From: Billgrantia saliphila
GTDB taxonomy: Bacteria; Pseudomonadota; Gammaproteobacteria; Pseudomonadales; Halomonadaceae
DNA length: 64,000 nt
Assembly: GCF_002930105.1 (NCBI RefSeq)
Contig: NZ_PJRN01000007.1
Span: 181,166-245,165, forward strand
Reading direction: 5' to 3'
Shown here: positions 45,438-53,540 of the stretch, piece after piece
Layout of the letters: every line of letters starts with the position of its first letter
Numbering within the stretch: the first letter of the stretch is position 1
Notes under the pieces: generated by a model
What the model was told of the DNA's origin: nothing
What the model saw: only the letters and a program-made list of their open reading frames with translations
Databases searched by the model: none
Translations under genes and position numbers: made by a program

Positions 45438-46807
45438 AGCGCGGCGACAGCCTCTACCGCAGGCTGCTGGCCTGGTTGTTGCTGCCGCTGCTCCCCCTGG
45501 GAGGGCTGATGGTGTTCCAGGCCTGGGTCGATGCACGCCACACCGCCGACCGCGCCTTCGACCGTCTGCTCGAGGCAGCCAGCCTGTCGATCGCCGAGCA
45601 GGTGCAATGGCAGGACGACCGGCTGTGGCTCGACCTGCCCCCGGCGGCGCTGGATATGCTGGCCACCGACGCCGAGGAGCGGGTCTTCTACAGCCTGGTC
45701 GATCGTGACGGGCGTTTCATCACCGGCAACGCCGAGCTGCCCGGCGACGAACGGGGCGACGCCGAGACGGGCGACACCCTGCTGTTTCGCAATGTCGCTT
45801 GGCAGGGCATGACGCTTCGCCAGGGCGTGCGCCGCTCGCGCCTGGAGGACTGGCGTCTCAGGGAGCGCTTCGAGATACGCGTGGCGCATAGCCGCGAGGG
45901 TCGCGACGCGCTGATGCACGAGCTGCTGCGCGCCAACCTCGCCTATATCCTGGCCATGGCGCTGCTGGCCGTCGCGGTCCTGGTGGTGGCGATACGCTCG
46001 GCCCTGGCGCCACTCACACGGCTGCGGCGCGCCATTCGCGCGCGCGATCCGCGCACCCTGACCCCTCTCGACCTGCCGCTACCGCGCGAGCTGGCCGAAC
46101 TGCGCGAGACCCTGAACGAACTGCTGGCGCGCATGCGCCGGGTGCGTGCCAACCAGGAGCGCTTCATTGGCGACGCTTCCCACCAACTGCGTACCCCGCT
46201 GGCGGGGCTCTCGGCCCGCGCCGAGCTGGCCCTGCGGCATGACGATCCCGCCCGCTGGCGCGACGCCCTGGTCGCCATGCAGGCGACCAGCGCGCGTACC
46301 GCACGGCTGGCCATGCAGCTGCTGTCGCTGACGCGACTCGACAACCCCGAATACCGTCCCGAACTGGCGCCGCTCGATCTCAACGACTGCGCCCGCCAGG
46401 CGGTGCGCGACCACTGGGCAAGCTGTCATCGCCGGGACATCGATCTCGGCGTGGAGTGCGCCCCGCAGCCCGTCCGGATACGGGGTATCGATTGGCAGCT
46501 GCAGGAAGCGCTGAACAACTTGATCGACAACGCCTGCCGCTACGGCGCCCGGCGCATCACGCTGCGTACGCTCCCTCATCCCCCCACACTCGAAGTCGAG
46601 GATGACGGCCCCGGGATTCCCGAGTCGCGCCGCCTGCTGGTGCTGCGCCCCTTCCACCGCGGCGAGGAGGGAGGCGAAGGCTCCGGGCTCGGCCTGGCCA
46701 TCGTCGACAGCATTGCCCGGGCCCATGGCGCACGGCTGACGCTGTCCCAGGGCCCCGACGGCCATGGACTCATCGTGCGCCTGCGTTTCAGCGAGGAGAA
46801 CACATGA
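45434..46807 (+). CDS. tctE: Sensor histidine kinase TctE
   Basis: Two-span membrane kinase of 457 residues, starting with GTG inside the tctD stop (GTGA). Spans lie at about 11-31 and 168-190 with a ~135-residue periplasmic sensor between them. A HAMP-like linker leads to the H-box RFIGDASHQLRTPLAGL with the phosphorylated His at 250, then the N, G1 and G2 boxes (NNLIDNACRYGA, EDDGPGIP, GSGLGLAIVDSIA). A short N-terminus (KRGDSLYRRLLAWLLLPL) is typical of TctE. Confidence 0.93.
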   Translation: MKRGDSLYRRLLAWLLLPLLPLGGLMVFQAWVDARHTADRAFDRLLEAASLSIAEQVQWQDDRLWLDLPPAALDMLATDAEERVFYSLVDRDGRFITGNAELPGDERGDAETGDTLLFRNVAWQGMTLRQGVRRSRLEDWRLRERFEIRVAHSREGRDALMHELLRANLAYILAMALLAVAVLVVAIRSALAPLTRLRRAIRARDPRTLTPLDLPLPRELAELRETLNELLARMRRVRANQERFIGDASHQLRTPLAGLSARAELALRHDDPARWRDALVAMQATSARTARLAMQLLSLTRLDNPEYRPELAPLDLNDCARQAVRDHWASCHRRDIDLGVECAPQPVRIRGIDWQLQEALNNLIDNACRYGARRITLRTLPHPPTLEVEDDGPGIPESRRLLVLRPFHRGEEGGEGSGLGLAIVDSIARAHGARLTLSQGPDGHGLIVRLRFSEENT

Positions 46808-47886
46808 TCCGCCCCCTGCGCTGGTGTCTGCTTGCCCTGTGGAGTCTGACCGCCTCGGCCGAAGAAACCCTGCACTACCCCGCAGAACCCGTCGCGGGAC
46901 CGCCTCAGCCGCTGGTCGTACATGCCGCCCTGGACCTGCCGCAGGCACGGCCGCTGCTCAAAGCGTTCCATCGCCGCCATCCGCACATCGACCTGACCTA
47001 CCGCAACCTGACGACCCTGGAGCTGCATCAGCGCTTCCTCGATGCACCGGATGCGGCCGACGTGGTGCTCTCGTCCGCCATGCCCTGGCAGTACCATCTC
47101 GCCAACGACGGTCACGCGCAGCCGCTATCCGGCGACGTGGCGAGAGGCTGGCCGGCGTGGGCTCGCTGGCGTGATGAACTGTTCGCCTTCACCTTCGAGC
47201 CCATCGTGATGGTGGTGCATCGCGACCTGATCGAACGCTTCGGCGACGTGCGCAGTCACGGCGACATGCTCGAACTGCTGACCGAGCACGCCGACGCGCT
47301 GGCGGGACGCATCGTCACCTACGATCCGGTACGCAGCGGCGCCGGCTACACCTACGCCATCGAGGAATCGCGACTCTCGCCGCGCTACTGGGATCTGGTC
47401 TCCGCCATGGGGCGCGCCCGCACGGTGCTCGCCGACACCACCGGCGAGATGCTTGACGGGCTCGAGGAGGGACGCTACCTACTGGGCTACAACCTGCTCG
47501 GCAGTTACGTCCGCGATGCGGTGGCCGACCATCCGGAACTGGTCATGGTGGTACCCGATGACTATGCCTTGGTGACGCAGCGCCTCGCCTTCATTCCCCG
47601 CCAAGCCCCGCATCCCGAGTCGGCCACGCTGTTCATGGCGTTCCTGCTCAGCGAGGCCGGCCAGCAGGTGATTGCCGAACAGACCCATCTGGGGGCCATG
47701 CATCCCGCCCTCTCCGGCCCGGGCACCGCCGATGCCCTGCGCGAGGAAGTCGGCGACGCCCTGCGCCCGATATCGATCGGCCCCGGCCTGCTGGCCACGC
47801 TGGACCGGCTGAAGCGCGACTCCCTGCTGGCCCGCTGGCGCCGCGAATTCCAACGCGAGGTGCCGCCGCTTCGCTTAGCGCCATAG
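46804..47886 (+). CDS. Periplasmic solute-binding protein, AfuA/FbpA-like, in the tctDE operon
   Basis: A 360-residue exported protein (signal ending TASA) of the type 2 periplasmic-binding fold, with VHAALDLPQARPLLKAF (about 39-55), DAADVVLSSAMPWQYHLAND and YALVTQRLAFIPRQAPHPES. No ABC or TRAP permease is nearby, and it begins inside the tctE stop (ATGA), so it is more likely to be an accessory ligand sensor for TctE than a transport component. This role is inference. Confidence 0.82.
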   Translation: MIRPLRWCLLALWSLTASAEETLHYPAEPVAGPPQPLVVHAALDLPQARPLLKAFHRRHPHIDLTYRNLTTLELHQRFLDAPDAADVVLSSAMPWQYHLANDGHAQPLSGDVARGWPAWARWRDELFAFTFEPIVMVVHRDLIERFGDVRSHGDMLELLTEHADALAGRIVTYDPVRSGAGYTYAIEESRLSPRYWDLVSAMGRARTVLADTTGEMLDGLEEGRYLLGYNLLGSYVRDAVADHPELVMVVPDDYALVTQRLAFIPRQAPHPESATLFMAFLLSEAGQQVIAEQTHLGAMHPALSGPGTADALREEVGDALRPISIGPGLLATLDRLKRDSLLARWRREFQREVPPLRLAP

Positions 47887-48068
47887 CGAGCCCCGCCACT
47901 GCTTTTCACATCGAGACCAAAGGCACGGCGTTGGACACGCGCTGTGTGGGGTGGGCAATGCGCGCGCTTGGCGAAAATCTAGTTTATGGCGCCTCGAATA
48001 ACGCCGAAACCCTCCCGCCCGTCTGAGGGAGCCGCACGGTCCAGCAGGATGTTGTCGTGAAGGGCGCT

Positions 48069-48503
48069 TCACTCAGGCGACAGACGCACCTCCGCCACGC
48101 CCTGCCCAAGCATGTTGAGTTCTTCGGCTGCACGTCGCGAGAGATCGATGACACGGCCGCGCACGAATGGCCCGCGGTCGTTGATGCGCACTACCGTCTC
48201 GCGGCCGTTGTCCAGCCGCGTCACCCGGACCCGGGTGCCGAATGGCAAGCTGCGGTGCGCCGCCGTCAGCGCGTTGCGGTCGTAGGCTTCTCCACTGGCG
48301 GTGCGCCGGCCATGGTAACGGTCGGCATAGAACGAGGCCTGCCCCTGCTCGCCATACCAGCCGGATGGCGCCGAAGCCCGCTCGACCTGTCGGCCGTCGC
48401 GTCCAGCACAACCGACAGTCAATGCGAGCAGCAACAGGACCAGCATGCCCCGCACCGAGCGGGGGGCGGAAGGGCCGGCACCGAAAATGGAACGAACGCT
48501 CAT
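48069..48503 (-). CDS. RlpA-like lipoprotein
   Basis: A 144-residue lipoprotein (lipobox TVGC, Cys near 32) with one double-psi beta-barrel domain: [19 protein letters not shown] (about 54-72), [18 protein letters not shown] and [22 protein letters not shown], the RlpA pattern. The C-terminal SPOR domain of RlpA proper is absent, so septal targeting is doubtful. RlpA-like proteins can cut peptidoglycan strands that lack stem peptides. The start follows GAGGTGA. The 182-bp gap before it (47887-48068) shows nothing notable. Confidence 0.85.
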   Translation of the reverse strand: MSVRSIFGAGPSAPRSVRGMLVLLLLALTVGCAGRDGRQVERASAPSGWYGEQGQASFYADRYHGRRTASGEAYDRNALTAAHRSLPFGTRVRVTRLDNGRETVVRINDRGPFVRGRVIDLSRRAAEELNMLGQGVAEVRLSPE

Positions 48504-48576
48504 CCTGTCACCTCGACGTAGACGTCCCCATCGGACCGGCCCGACATTAGCGTCAAGCCTAACGGCAGGCAAGCGT

Positions 48577-50037
48577 TCAGCCGGCCAGGGTACGACGCAG
48601 ACGCGGACTTGCCACTTCGCCGATCAGCGTGATCAGTACCAGCACGGCCAGCAGCCACGGCCAGTGCAGACCGAACTGGAGGCGCGCGATGCCCAGTGCA
48701 TCGACGAAGATCACCAGGATGCCCAACGGGCTCACGTAGCGCACCATGAACAGCCACAGCGCATGCCAGTGCGGCGCCAGCCCCAACTCCTCGCGGAAGG
48801 TTTCGCTCTTCAGCACGAATCCGGCCAGCAGCACCATGCCCAGCCCACCCAGCGGCATCATCCAGCGCGAGGTGAGGTAGTCGAGCCAGTCGAAGAAGTG
48901 CTTGCCCGCCAGGGTCCAGTCGGCACCGACGTTGAACGACAGCATCGCCAGGGTACTGACCAGCCATAGCACGATACCGGTGCCCCAAGCGGCGGCACGA
49001 CGGGTAATGCCCTTGTTGTCGACCAACCAGGAAACGGTGGCCTCGACCATCGAGATCGACGAGGTCAACGCCGCCATGGAGAGCATGACGAAGAACAGCA
49101 CGCCGAACAGCGTACCCAGCGGCATGGCCTGGAATGCCAGCGGCAGGCTCATGAACAGCAGGCCGGGCCCGCCTTCGGGACTCATGCCGTTGGCGAAGAT
49201 CACCGGGAAGATCGCCAGGCCGGCCATCAGCGCCACCAGCGTATCGGCTACCGCCACGCTGAAGGTGGTGCGAGCGATCGAAGCACCGGCGGGCAGGTAA
49301 CTGCCGTAGGTGAGAATCGCGCCGGACGCCAGCGACAGGGTGAAAAAGGCATGGCCCAGGGCGGCCAGCATGCCTTCGCTGGACAGGCTGCCGGTGTTGA
49401 ACGAGAACAGGAACTGCCACGCCTCGCCGAAGCCGCCCGAGAACACGCCGTAGCCGATCAGGATGAGCAGCATGATCACCATACCCGGCATCATCCAGCT
49501 CACGCTCTTCTCGATGCCGGCCTGCACGCCCTTGCCCACTATCACCATGGTCACGAGCGTCACCAGGGTGCTCCAGAAGCCCAGGTTGAGCGGATTCTCA
49601 TTGTTGGCAACGAAGATCGCCGCCATGTCCTCGACTCCGGAGCCCGACAGCCCACCGGTCAGCATCTTCCACAGGTAGGAGAACGACCAGCCGGCCACCA
49701 CCACATAAAACGACAGAATCATGAAACCGGCCAGCATCGCCATCCAGCCCAGCAGCGACCAGAGTGGAGAGCGTCCGGATTCGGTCACCACCCGCCGCAC
49801 CGCATCGATGGGGCTGCCGCGTCCGCGCCGACCGAGGCCGATCTCGGTCATCATGACCGGCACGCCCACGGCCAGGATGCAGACCAGATAGACCAGCACG
49901 AAGGCGCCCCCGCCATGCTCGCCGGTCATGTAGGGAAACTTCCAGATATTGCCCAGGCCGACGGCGGAGCCCGTCGCCGCCAGTACGAAGCCCCAGCGGC
50001 CCAGCCACTGGACACGGGGTTGTTGTTGAGTCGTCAT
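48577..50037 (-). CDS. NSS-family sodium-dependent amino-acid symporter
   Basis: A 486-residue LeuT/NSS-fold transporter with about 11-12 spans. Signature segments: [20 protein letters not shown] (about 14-33) holding the sodium and substrate sites, and [19 protein letters not shown] (split around residues 248-266). Substrate is unknown, but its position beside hpd suggests aromatic amino acids or their keto acids. The two genes are on the same strand, separated by a terminator. Confidence 0.92.
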   Translation of the reverse strand: MTTQQQPRVQWLGRWGFVLAATGSAVGLGNIWKFPYMTGEHGGGAFVLVYLVCILAVGVPVMMTEIGLGRRGRGSPIDAVRRVVTESGRSPLWSLLGWMAMLAGFMILSFYVVVAGWSFSYLWKMLTGGLSGSGVEDMAAIFVANNENPLNLGFWSTLVTLVTMVIVGKGVQAGIEKSVSWMMPGMVIMLLILIGYGVFSGGFGEAWQFLFSFNTGSLSSEGMLAALGHAFFTLSLASGAILTYGSYLPAGASIARTTFSVAVADTLVALMAGLAIFPVIFANGMSPEGGPGLLFMSLPLAFQAMPLGTLFGVLFFVMLSMAALTSSISMVEATVSWLVDNKGITRRAAAWGTGIVLWLVSTLAMLSFNVGADWTLAGKHFFDWLDYLTSRWMMPLGGLGMVLLAGFVLKSETFREELGLAPHWHALWLFMVRYVSPLGILVIFVDALGIARLQFGLHWPWLLAVLVLITLIGEVASPRLRRTLAG

Positions 50038-50161
50038 CAGGTCACCAGGGAAAATCGTTGTTATCGATCGACGCAGCAATATGCACGCTGCAATCAATGC
50101 GATGCAACGTTATTTTTGTAGAAAGGGGTTGCTTTCAGTTTTTTCATATCGAATACGAAAC

Positions 50162-50186
50162 GGCCCCCGCCCGTGGGGAGGGGGCC
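50162..50186 (-). terminator. Terminator after hpd
   Basis: GGCCCCCTCC (minus strand) pairs with the GC-rich partner GGCGGGGGCC around a short loop, followed by GTTTCG. It separates hpd from the NSS transporter gene. Confidence 0.75.
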
Positions 50187-50194
50187 ATCGGCGA

Positions 50195-51295
50195 TCAATC
50201 CGCCTTGAGTACGCCACGACGGATCTGATCCTCCTCGATCGACTCGAACAGGGCCTTGAAGTTGCCTTCGCCGAAGCCGTCGTTACCCTTACGCTGAATG
50301 ATCTCGAAGAAGATCGGACCGATCACGGTCTCGGTGAAGATCTGCAGCAGCACGCCTTCTCCCTCACCGCCGTCAATCAGCAGGCTCAGTTCACGCAGGT
50401 CCTCGACGTTCTCCTCATGGTTGGGCACGCGCTGGTCGACCTTCTCGTAGTAGGTGTCGGGCGTGGAGAGGAACGTCACGCCGTTGTCGCGCAGGGCGCG
50501 CACGGTGGCGTAGATATTGTCGGTGGCCATGGCCAGGTGCTGGATGCCCTCGCCGTTGTATTCGCGCAGGAATTCGGCGATCTGCGAGGTATCGTCGGCC
50601 GACTCGTTGATCGGGATGTGCATCTTGCCGCACGGCGCAGTCATGGCACGAGAGTGCAGGCCGGTCTTCTTGCCCTTGATGTCGAAGTAGCGGTTCTCGC
50701 GGAAGTTGGCGATCTCGGTGTAGAAATCGGCCCACACATCCATCTGGCCGCGATCGACGTTGTGGGTCAGGTGGTCGAGCACCTTGAGGCCCACGCTGTT
50801 GGCGTTGCGCGAGCGGCCGGGAATCGCCTCGAAGTCGATGTCGTAGATGGTGCGCCCATCGCTGTCGACCTTCTCGTCGACGAAGTAGAGCAACGAGCCG
50901 CCGATGCCGCGCACGGCGGGAATGCCCACCTCACCGGGACCGACGGGGTTCTCCACCGGCTCGGCGCCGTGGGCCACGGCATAGTCGAAGGCCTGCTTGG
51001 CATCGGTCACCTTCCAGGCCATGGCGCAGGCGCTGGGGCCGTGCACGCGGGCGAACTCGGCGGCTTGGCTGTCCGGCTCGGCATTGAGTACGAAGTTGAC
51101 GTTCTCCTGCTGGAACAGGAAGACCTGCTTGGAGCGGTGCTTGCGGGTCTCGGTGAAGCCCATGCGGTTGAACAGCGCACGCAGTTGCTCGATACCCTCG
51201 GCGGTGGGCGCGCTGTACTCGACGAACTCGAAGCCGTTGGTGCCGATCGGGTTGTCCTTGCTGATGGGCGATACAGTCTTGGCAGGTGCGTTCAT
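50195..51295 (-). CDS. hpd: 4-Hydroxyphenylpyruvate dioxygenase
   Basis: Fe(II) enzyme making homogentisate from 4-hydroxyphenylpyruvate in tyrosine breakdown. The ATG follows CTGGAGG and gives 366 residues. The facial triad is visible: His175 (VLDHLTHNV), His253 (GIQHLAMATDN) and Glu331 (FFEIIQRKG). The homogentisate genes hmgA/fahA are not in this window, so the product must be processed elsewhere or used for pyomelanin. A 16-bp palindrome just upstream may be its operator. Confidence 0.95.
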   Translation of the reverse strand: MNAPAKTVSPISKDNPIGTNGFEFVEYSAPTAEGIEQLRALFNRMGFTETRKHRSKQVFLFQQENVNFVLNAEPDSQAAEFARVHGPSACAMAWKVTDAKQAFDYAVAHGAEPVENPVGPGEVGIPAVRGIGGSLLYFVDEKVDSDGRTIYDIDFEAIPGRSRNANSVGLKVLDHLTHNVDRGQMDVWADFYTEIANFRENRYFDIKGKKTGLHSRAMTAPCGKMHIPINESADDTSQIAEFLREYNGEGIQHLAMATDNIYATVRALRDNGVTFLSTPDTYYEKVDQRVPNHEENVEDLRELSLLIDGGEGEGVLLQIFTETVIGPIFFEIIQRKGNDGFGEGNFKALFESIEEDQIRRGVLKAD

Positions 51296-51332
51296 GGTTC
51301 CTCCAGGGGTGGCTATTGTTATCCAAGGCATA

Positions 51333-51348
51333 CATCACCACGGTGATG
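51333..51348. promoter_or_regulatory. Palindrome upstream of hpd
   Basis: CATCACC-AC-GGTGATG, a perfect 7-bp inverted repeat about 38 bp before the hpd start codon, well placed for a repressor. Confidence 0.4.
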
Positions 51349-51535
51349 CATGGTGTCGATGCGTGCCTCCAGCCTAGTGCTCCGACCTCCCGGCAGGAAC
51401 GCCCCGTCGATGGCTTTCCCCTGTTGTCGAACGGCCCTGGCTCCCCCTGCTGTAAGAAAAACCTTACGGTCGAAAAAGGTCAGCCCTGGGCGCTCTCGCG
51501 GTGGTGCGATATCCTGACAGCGCGTAAAGAAATCG

Positions 51536-52144
51536 TTACGGCATCATTGCACCACTTGCCAGCCGCCAAGCCACCCACGCCAGGATCACGCCGATCACTA
51601 GGTCGATAGCCCGCCAGACCCGCTGGCTCGCCAGCCGGGGGGCCAGCCAGCCTGCCGCCGCGACCAGGCCGAAGAACCAGCCGAACGACGCCATCGCCGC
51701 CCCCACGAAGAACCCCCACGGGCTTGGCTGGACCGCACCGATCGCCCCCAGCAACACCACGGTTTCCAGATAGACCTGCGGGTTGAGCAGCGTTACCGCC
51801 AGCGTGGCGGCGAGCGCTCCCCGCCACGAGGCCTGATGCCGTCCACCGGCCATCAATGCATGTCGCGCACAAGCCCGGCGCAGCGCCAGCCAGGCCTGCC
51901 AGGCAAGAAATCCAGCGCCGGCCCAGCGCGCCACTTCCATCAGCGCCTCCTGCCGGGCGATCAGTGCCCCCAGCCCGAGCACCCCGAGCCCCACCAGCAG
52001 CCAATCGCATAGTGCGCATACGCCGGCCACCAGCCACGCATGTTGACGGCGCAGCCCCTGCTGCAGGACGAAGGCGTTTTGCGCCCCGATGGCGACGATC
52101 AGCCCGGCACAGATCAATAGCCCGTTCAGCCATGACAACCACAT
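51536..52144 (-). CDS. argO: LysE/ArgO family amino-acid exporter
   Basis: Inner-membrane exporter of basic amino acids, 202 residues and six spans, as in LysE/ArgO. Starting at MWLSWLNGLLICAGLIVAIG (GGAGAAG upstream) it has the family motif GAQNAFVLQQGLRR (about 20-33) and the later TLLNPQVYLETVVLLG (about 118-133). It is divergent from an ArgP-type regulator, the classical lysE-lysG layout in which intracellular Lys/Arg induces export. Confidence 0.92.
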   Translation of the reverse strand: MWLSWLNGLLICAGLIVAIGAQNAFVLQQGLRRQHAWLVAGVCALCDWLLVGLGVLGLGALIARQEALMEVARWAGAGFLAWQAWLALRRACARHALMAGGRHQASWRGALAATLAVTLLNPQVYLETVVLLGAIGAVQPSPWGFFVGAAMASFGWFFGLVAAAGWLAPRLASQRVWRAIDLVIGVILAWVAWRLASGAMMP

Positions 52145-52196
52145 TTGCGTCTTCTCCTGGCAAGCGAATGCTGCCAAGGCTAAGCTCGACGCGCCG

Positions 52197-52215
52197 ATTA
52201 ATGAAATGAATTAAT
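52197..52215. promoter_or_regulatory. Candidate ArgP binding site between argO and argP
   Basis: ATTAAT (52197-52202) and ATTAAT (52210-52215), seven bases apart, also part of a direct repeat ATTAATGAA. The AT-rich dyad stands out in GC-rich DNA and fits a LysR-type recognition site. Confidence 0.45.
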
Positions 52216-52238
52216 GAACTGGGGGATAAGCAAAACTG

Positions 52239-53171
52239 ATGCTCGACTATAAACTGCTCGAAGCGCTGGTGGCGGTGATCGACCAGGGGGGCTTCGAGCG
52301 CGCCGCCCGCCACCTGGGCTTGACCCAATCGGCGGTCTCCCAGCGCATCAAGCTGCTCGAGGCACGCCTGGGCCAGCCGGTGCTGGTGAGAAGCCCCAGG
52401 CTCGCGCCGACGCCGCTGGGCCGCAAGCTGCTCAACCATGCCCAGCAGGTACGACTGCTGGAAAGCGACCTGCTTGGCGAGGTGCCGGCCTTGGGTGGCA
52501 GCGAACAGCGCCTGCGCCTGGCAATCAACGCCGACAGCCTGGCCACTTGGTGGCCGGAAGCCATTGGCCGCTTCTGCGAGCAATACCCCGTGCTGTTCGA
52601 GCTGGTGGTGGAGGATCAGGAAGTGGCACTCAAGCGCATGCGCGACGGTGACGTAGCCGGCTGCATCTGTGACACGTCCACGCCGGTTCAGGGCGCCCGC
52701 AGCCACGCCCTGGGCAGCATGCGCTATCGCGCCCTGGCCAGCCCCGCCTTCGTGGCGCGCCACTTTGCCGGTGGCGTGACGCCGGAAGCGCTGCGCCGGG
52801 CACCCGCCATCGTGTTCGGCCCCGACGACCGCCTGCAACATCGCTACCTGGCTCAGCACGGCGTCGAGCCGCCCTTCCCGCACCACCTCTGCCCGTCGTC
52901 GGAGGGTTTCATCGGGCTGGCCCTGGCCGGATTAGGCTACGGCATGGTGCCCGAGCGCCAGGCCGAGCGGGAGCTCAGCGAGGGCCGGCTGCAGGAGATC
53001 GACCCCGGCCCTTACCTGGCCGACGGCCGTCTGGTCGACCTGTCGCCGGGCTACGTGATCGATGTGCCGCTCTACTGGCACCACTGGCGCCAAGGCGGCA
53101 GGATTCTCGATGCCCTCACCGAGCACCTGCTGCGCCTGGGTGATGCCTGGTTGACACCGCTGCCGGTCTGA
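52239..53171 (+). CDS. argP: LysR-family regulator ArgP (LysG/IciA type)
   Basis: A 310-residue LysR-type regulator. The N-terminal helix-turn-helix GGFERAARHLGLTQSAVSQR (about 17-36) is followed by RIKLLEARLGQPVLVRSP. The effector domain contains DVAGCICDTSTPVQGARS and the LysG/ArgP-type GFIGLALAGLGYGMVPE. With argO divergent, it most likely activates argO in response to Arg or Lys. Confidence 0.92.
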   Translation: MLDYKLLEALVAVIDQGGFERAARHLGLTQSAVSQRIKLLEARLGQPVLVRSPRLAPTPLGRKLLNHAQQVRLLESDLLGEVPALGGSEQRLRLAINADSLATWWPEAIGRFCEQYPVLFELVVEDQEVALKRMRDGDVAGCICDTSTPVQGARSHALGSMRYRALASPAFVARHFAGGVTPEALRRAPAIVFGPDDRLQHRYLAQHGVEPPFPHHLCPSSEGFIGLALAGLGYGMVPERQAERELSEGRLQEIDPGPYLADGRLVDLSPGYVIDVPLYWHHWRQGGRILDALTEHLLRLGDAWLTPLPV

Positions 53172-53192
53172 TCGCGCCCATCCGCGCCCCGG

Positions 53193-53498
53193 TCAGGCGT
53201 CGCGCAGCTTGTCGCGCACGCTGGATACCTTGTCGCCCATGGACTGCTCGCGGTCGGTGCGGGTGCCGAGCTTGATGGTAGTGGTGATGCGCGGTGCGCC
53301 CATCTCGTGCACCGTTTCATGGCAGCGTTTGACCACTGCCATCACCTCGTCCCACGGCCCCTCGATGTTGGTGCCGTAGGCGTGCATGTGGTGCTCGAGC
53401 CCTGAGGACTCGATGACCCGCTGGCAGGCGGCGATCTGCGGCGAGACCGACACGCCCACGCCCAGCGGCACGACGCAGAGATCAATGATGACGTGCAT
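53193..53498 (-). CDS. MTH1187/YkoF-type thiamine-binding family protein (DUF77), copy 2
   Basis: A 101-residue paralogue of the protein at 7639-7938 (recognisably similar, for example HMHAYGTNIEGPWDEVMAVV here against LHAHGTNLEGSWEEVMQVVK there). Same family marks: N-terminal VIIDLCVVPLGVGVSVSPQI and MGAPRITTTIKLGTRT. It lies 42 bp downstream of the mksB-like gene on the same strand and could be co-transcribed with that operon, but is probably unrelated functionally. Confidence 0.83.
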   Translation of the reverse strand: MHVIIDLCVVPLGVGVSVSPQIAACQRVIESSGLEHHMHAYGTNIEGPWDEVMAVVKRCHETVHEMGAPRITTTIKLGTRTDREQSMGDKVSSVRDKLRDA

Positions 53499-53540
53499 TG
53501 GTATTCCTCCTTTCGTTATCCAACCATGCCGTTATCCGAC

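Noticed and set aside
53499..53540. MksG/JetD nuclease gene next to the SMC operon
   Set aside because: The gap to the next gene is 42 bp, and the genes on both sides are a DUF77 protein and an alpha/beta hydrolase. No toprim-like sequence was found within the window.
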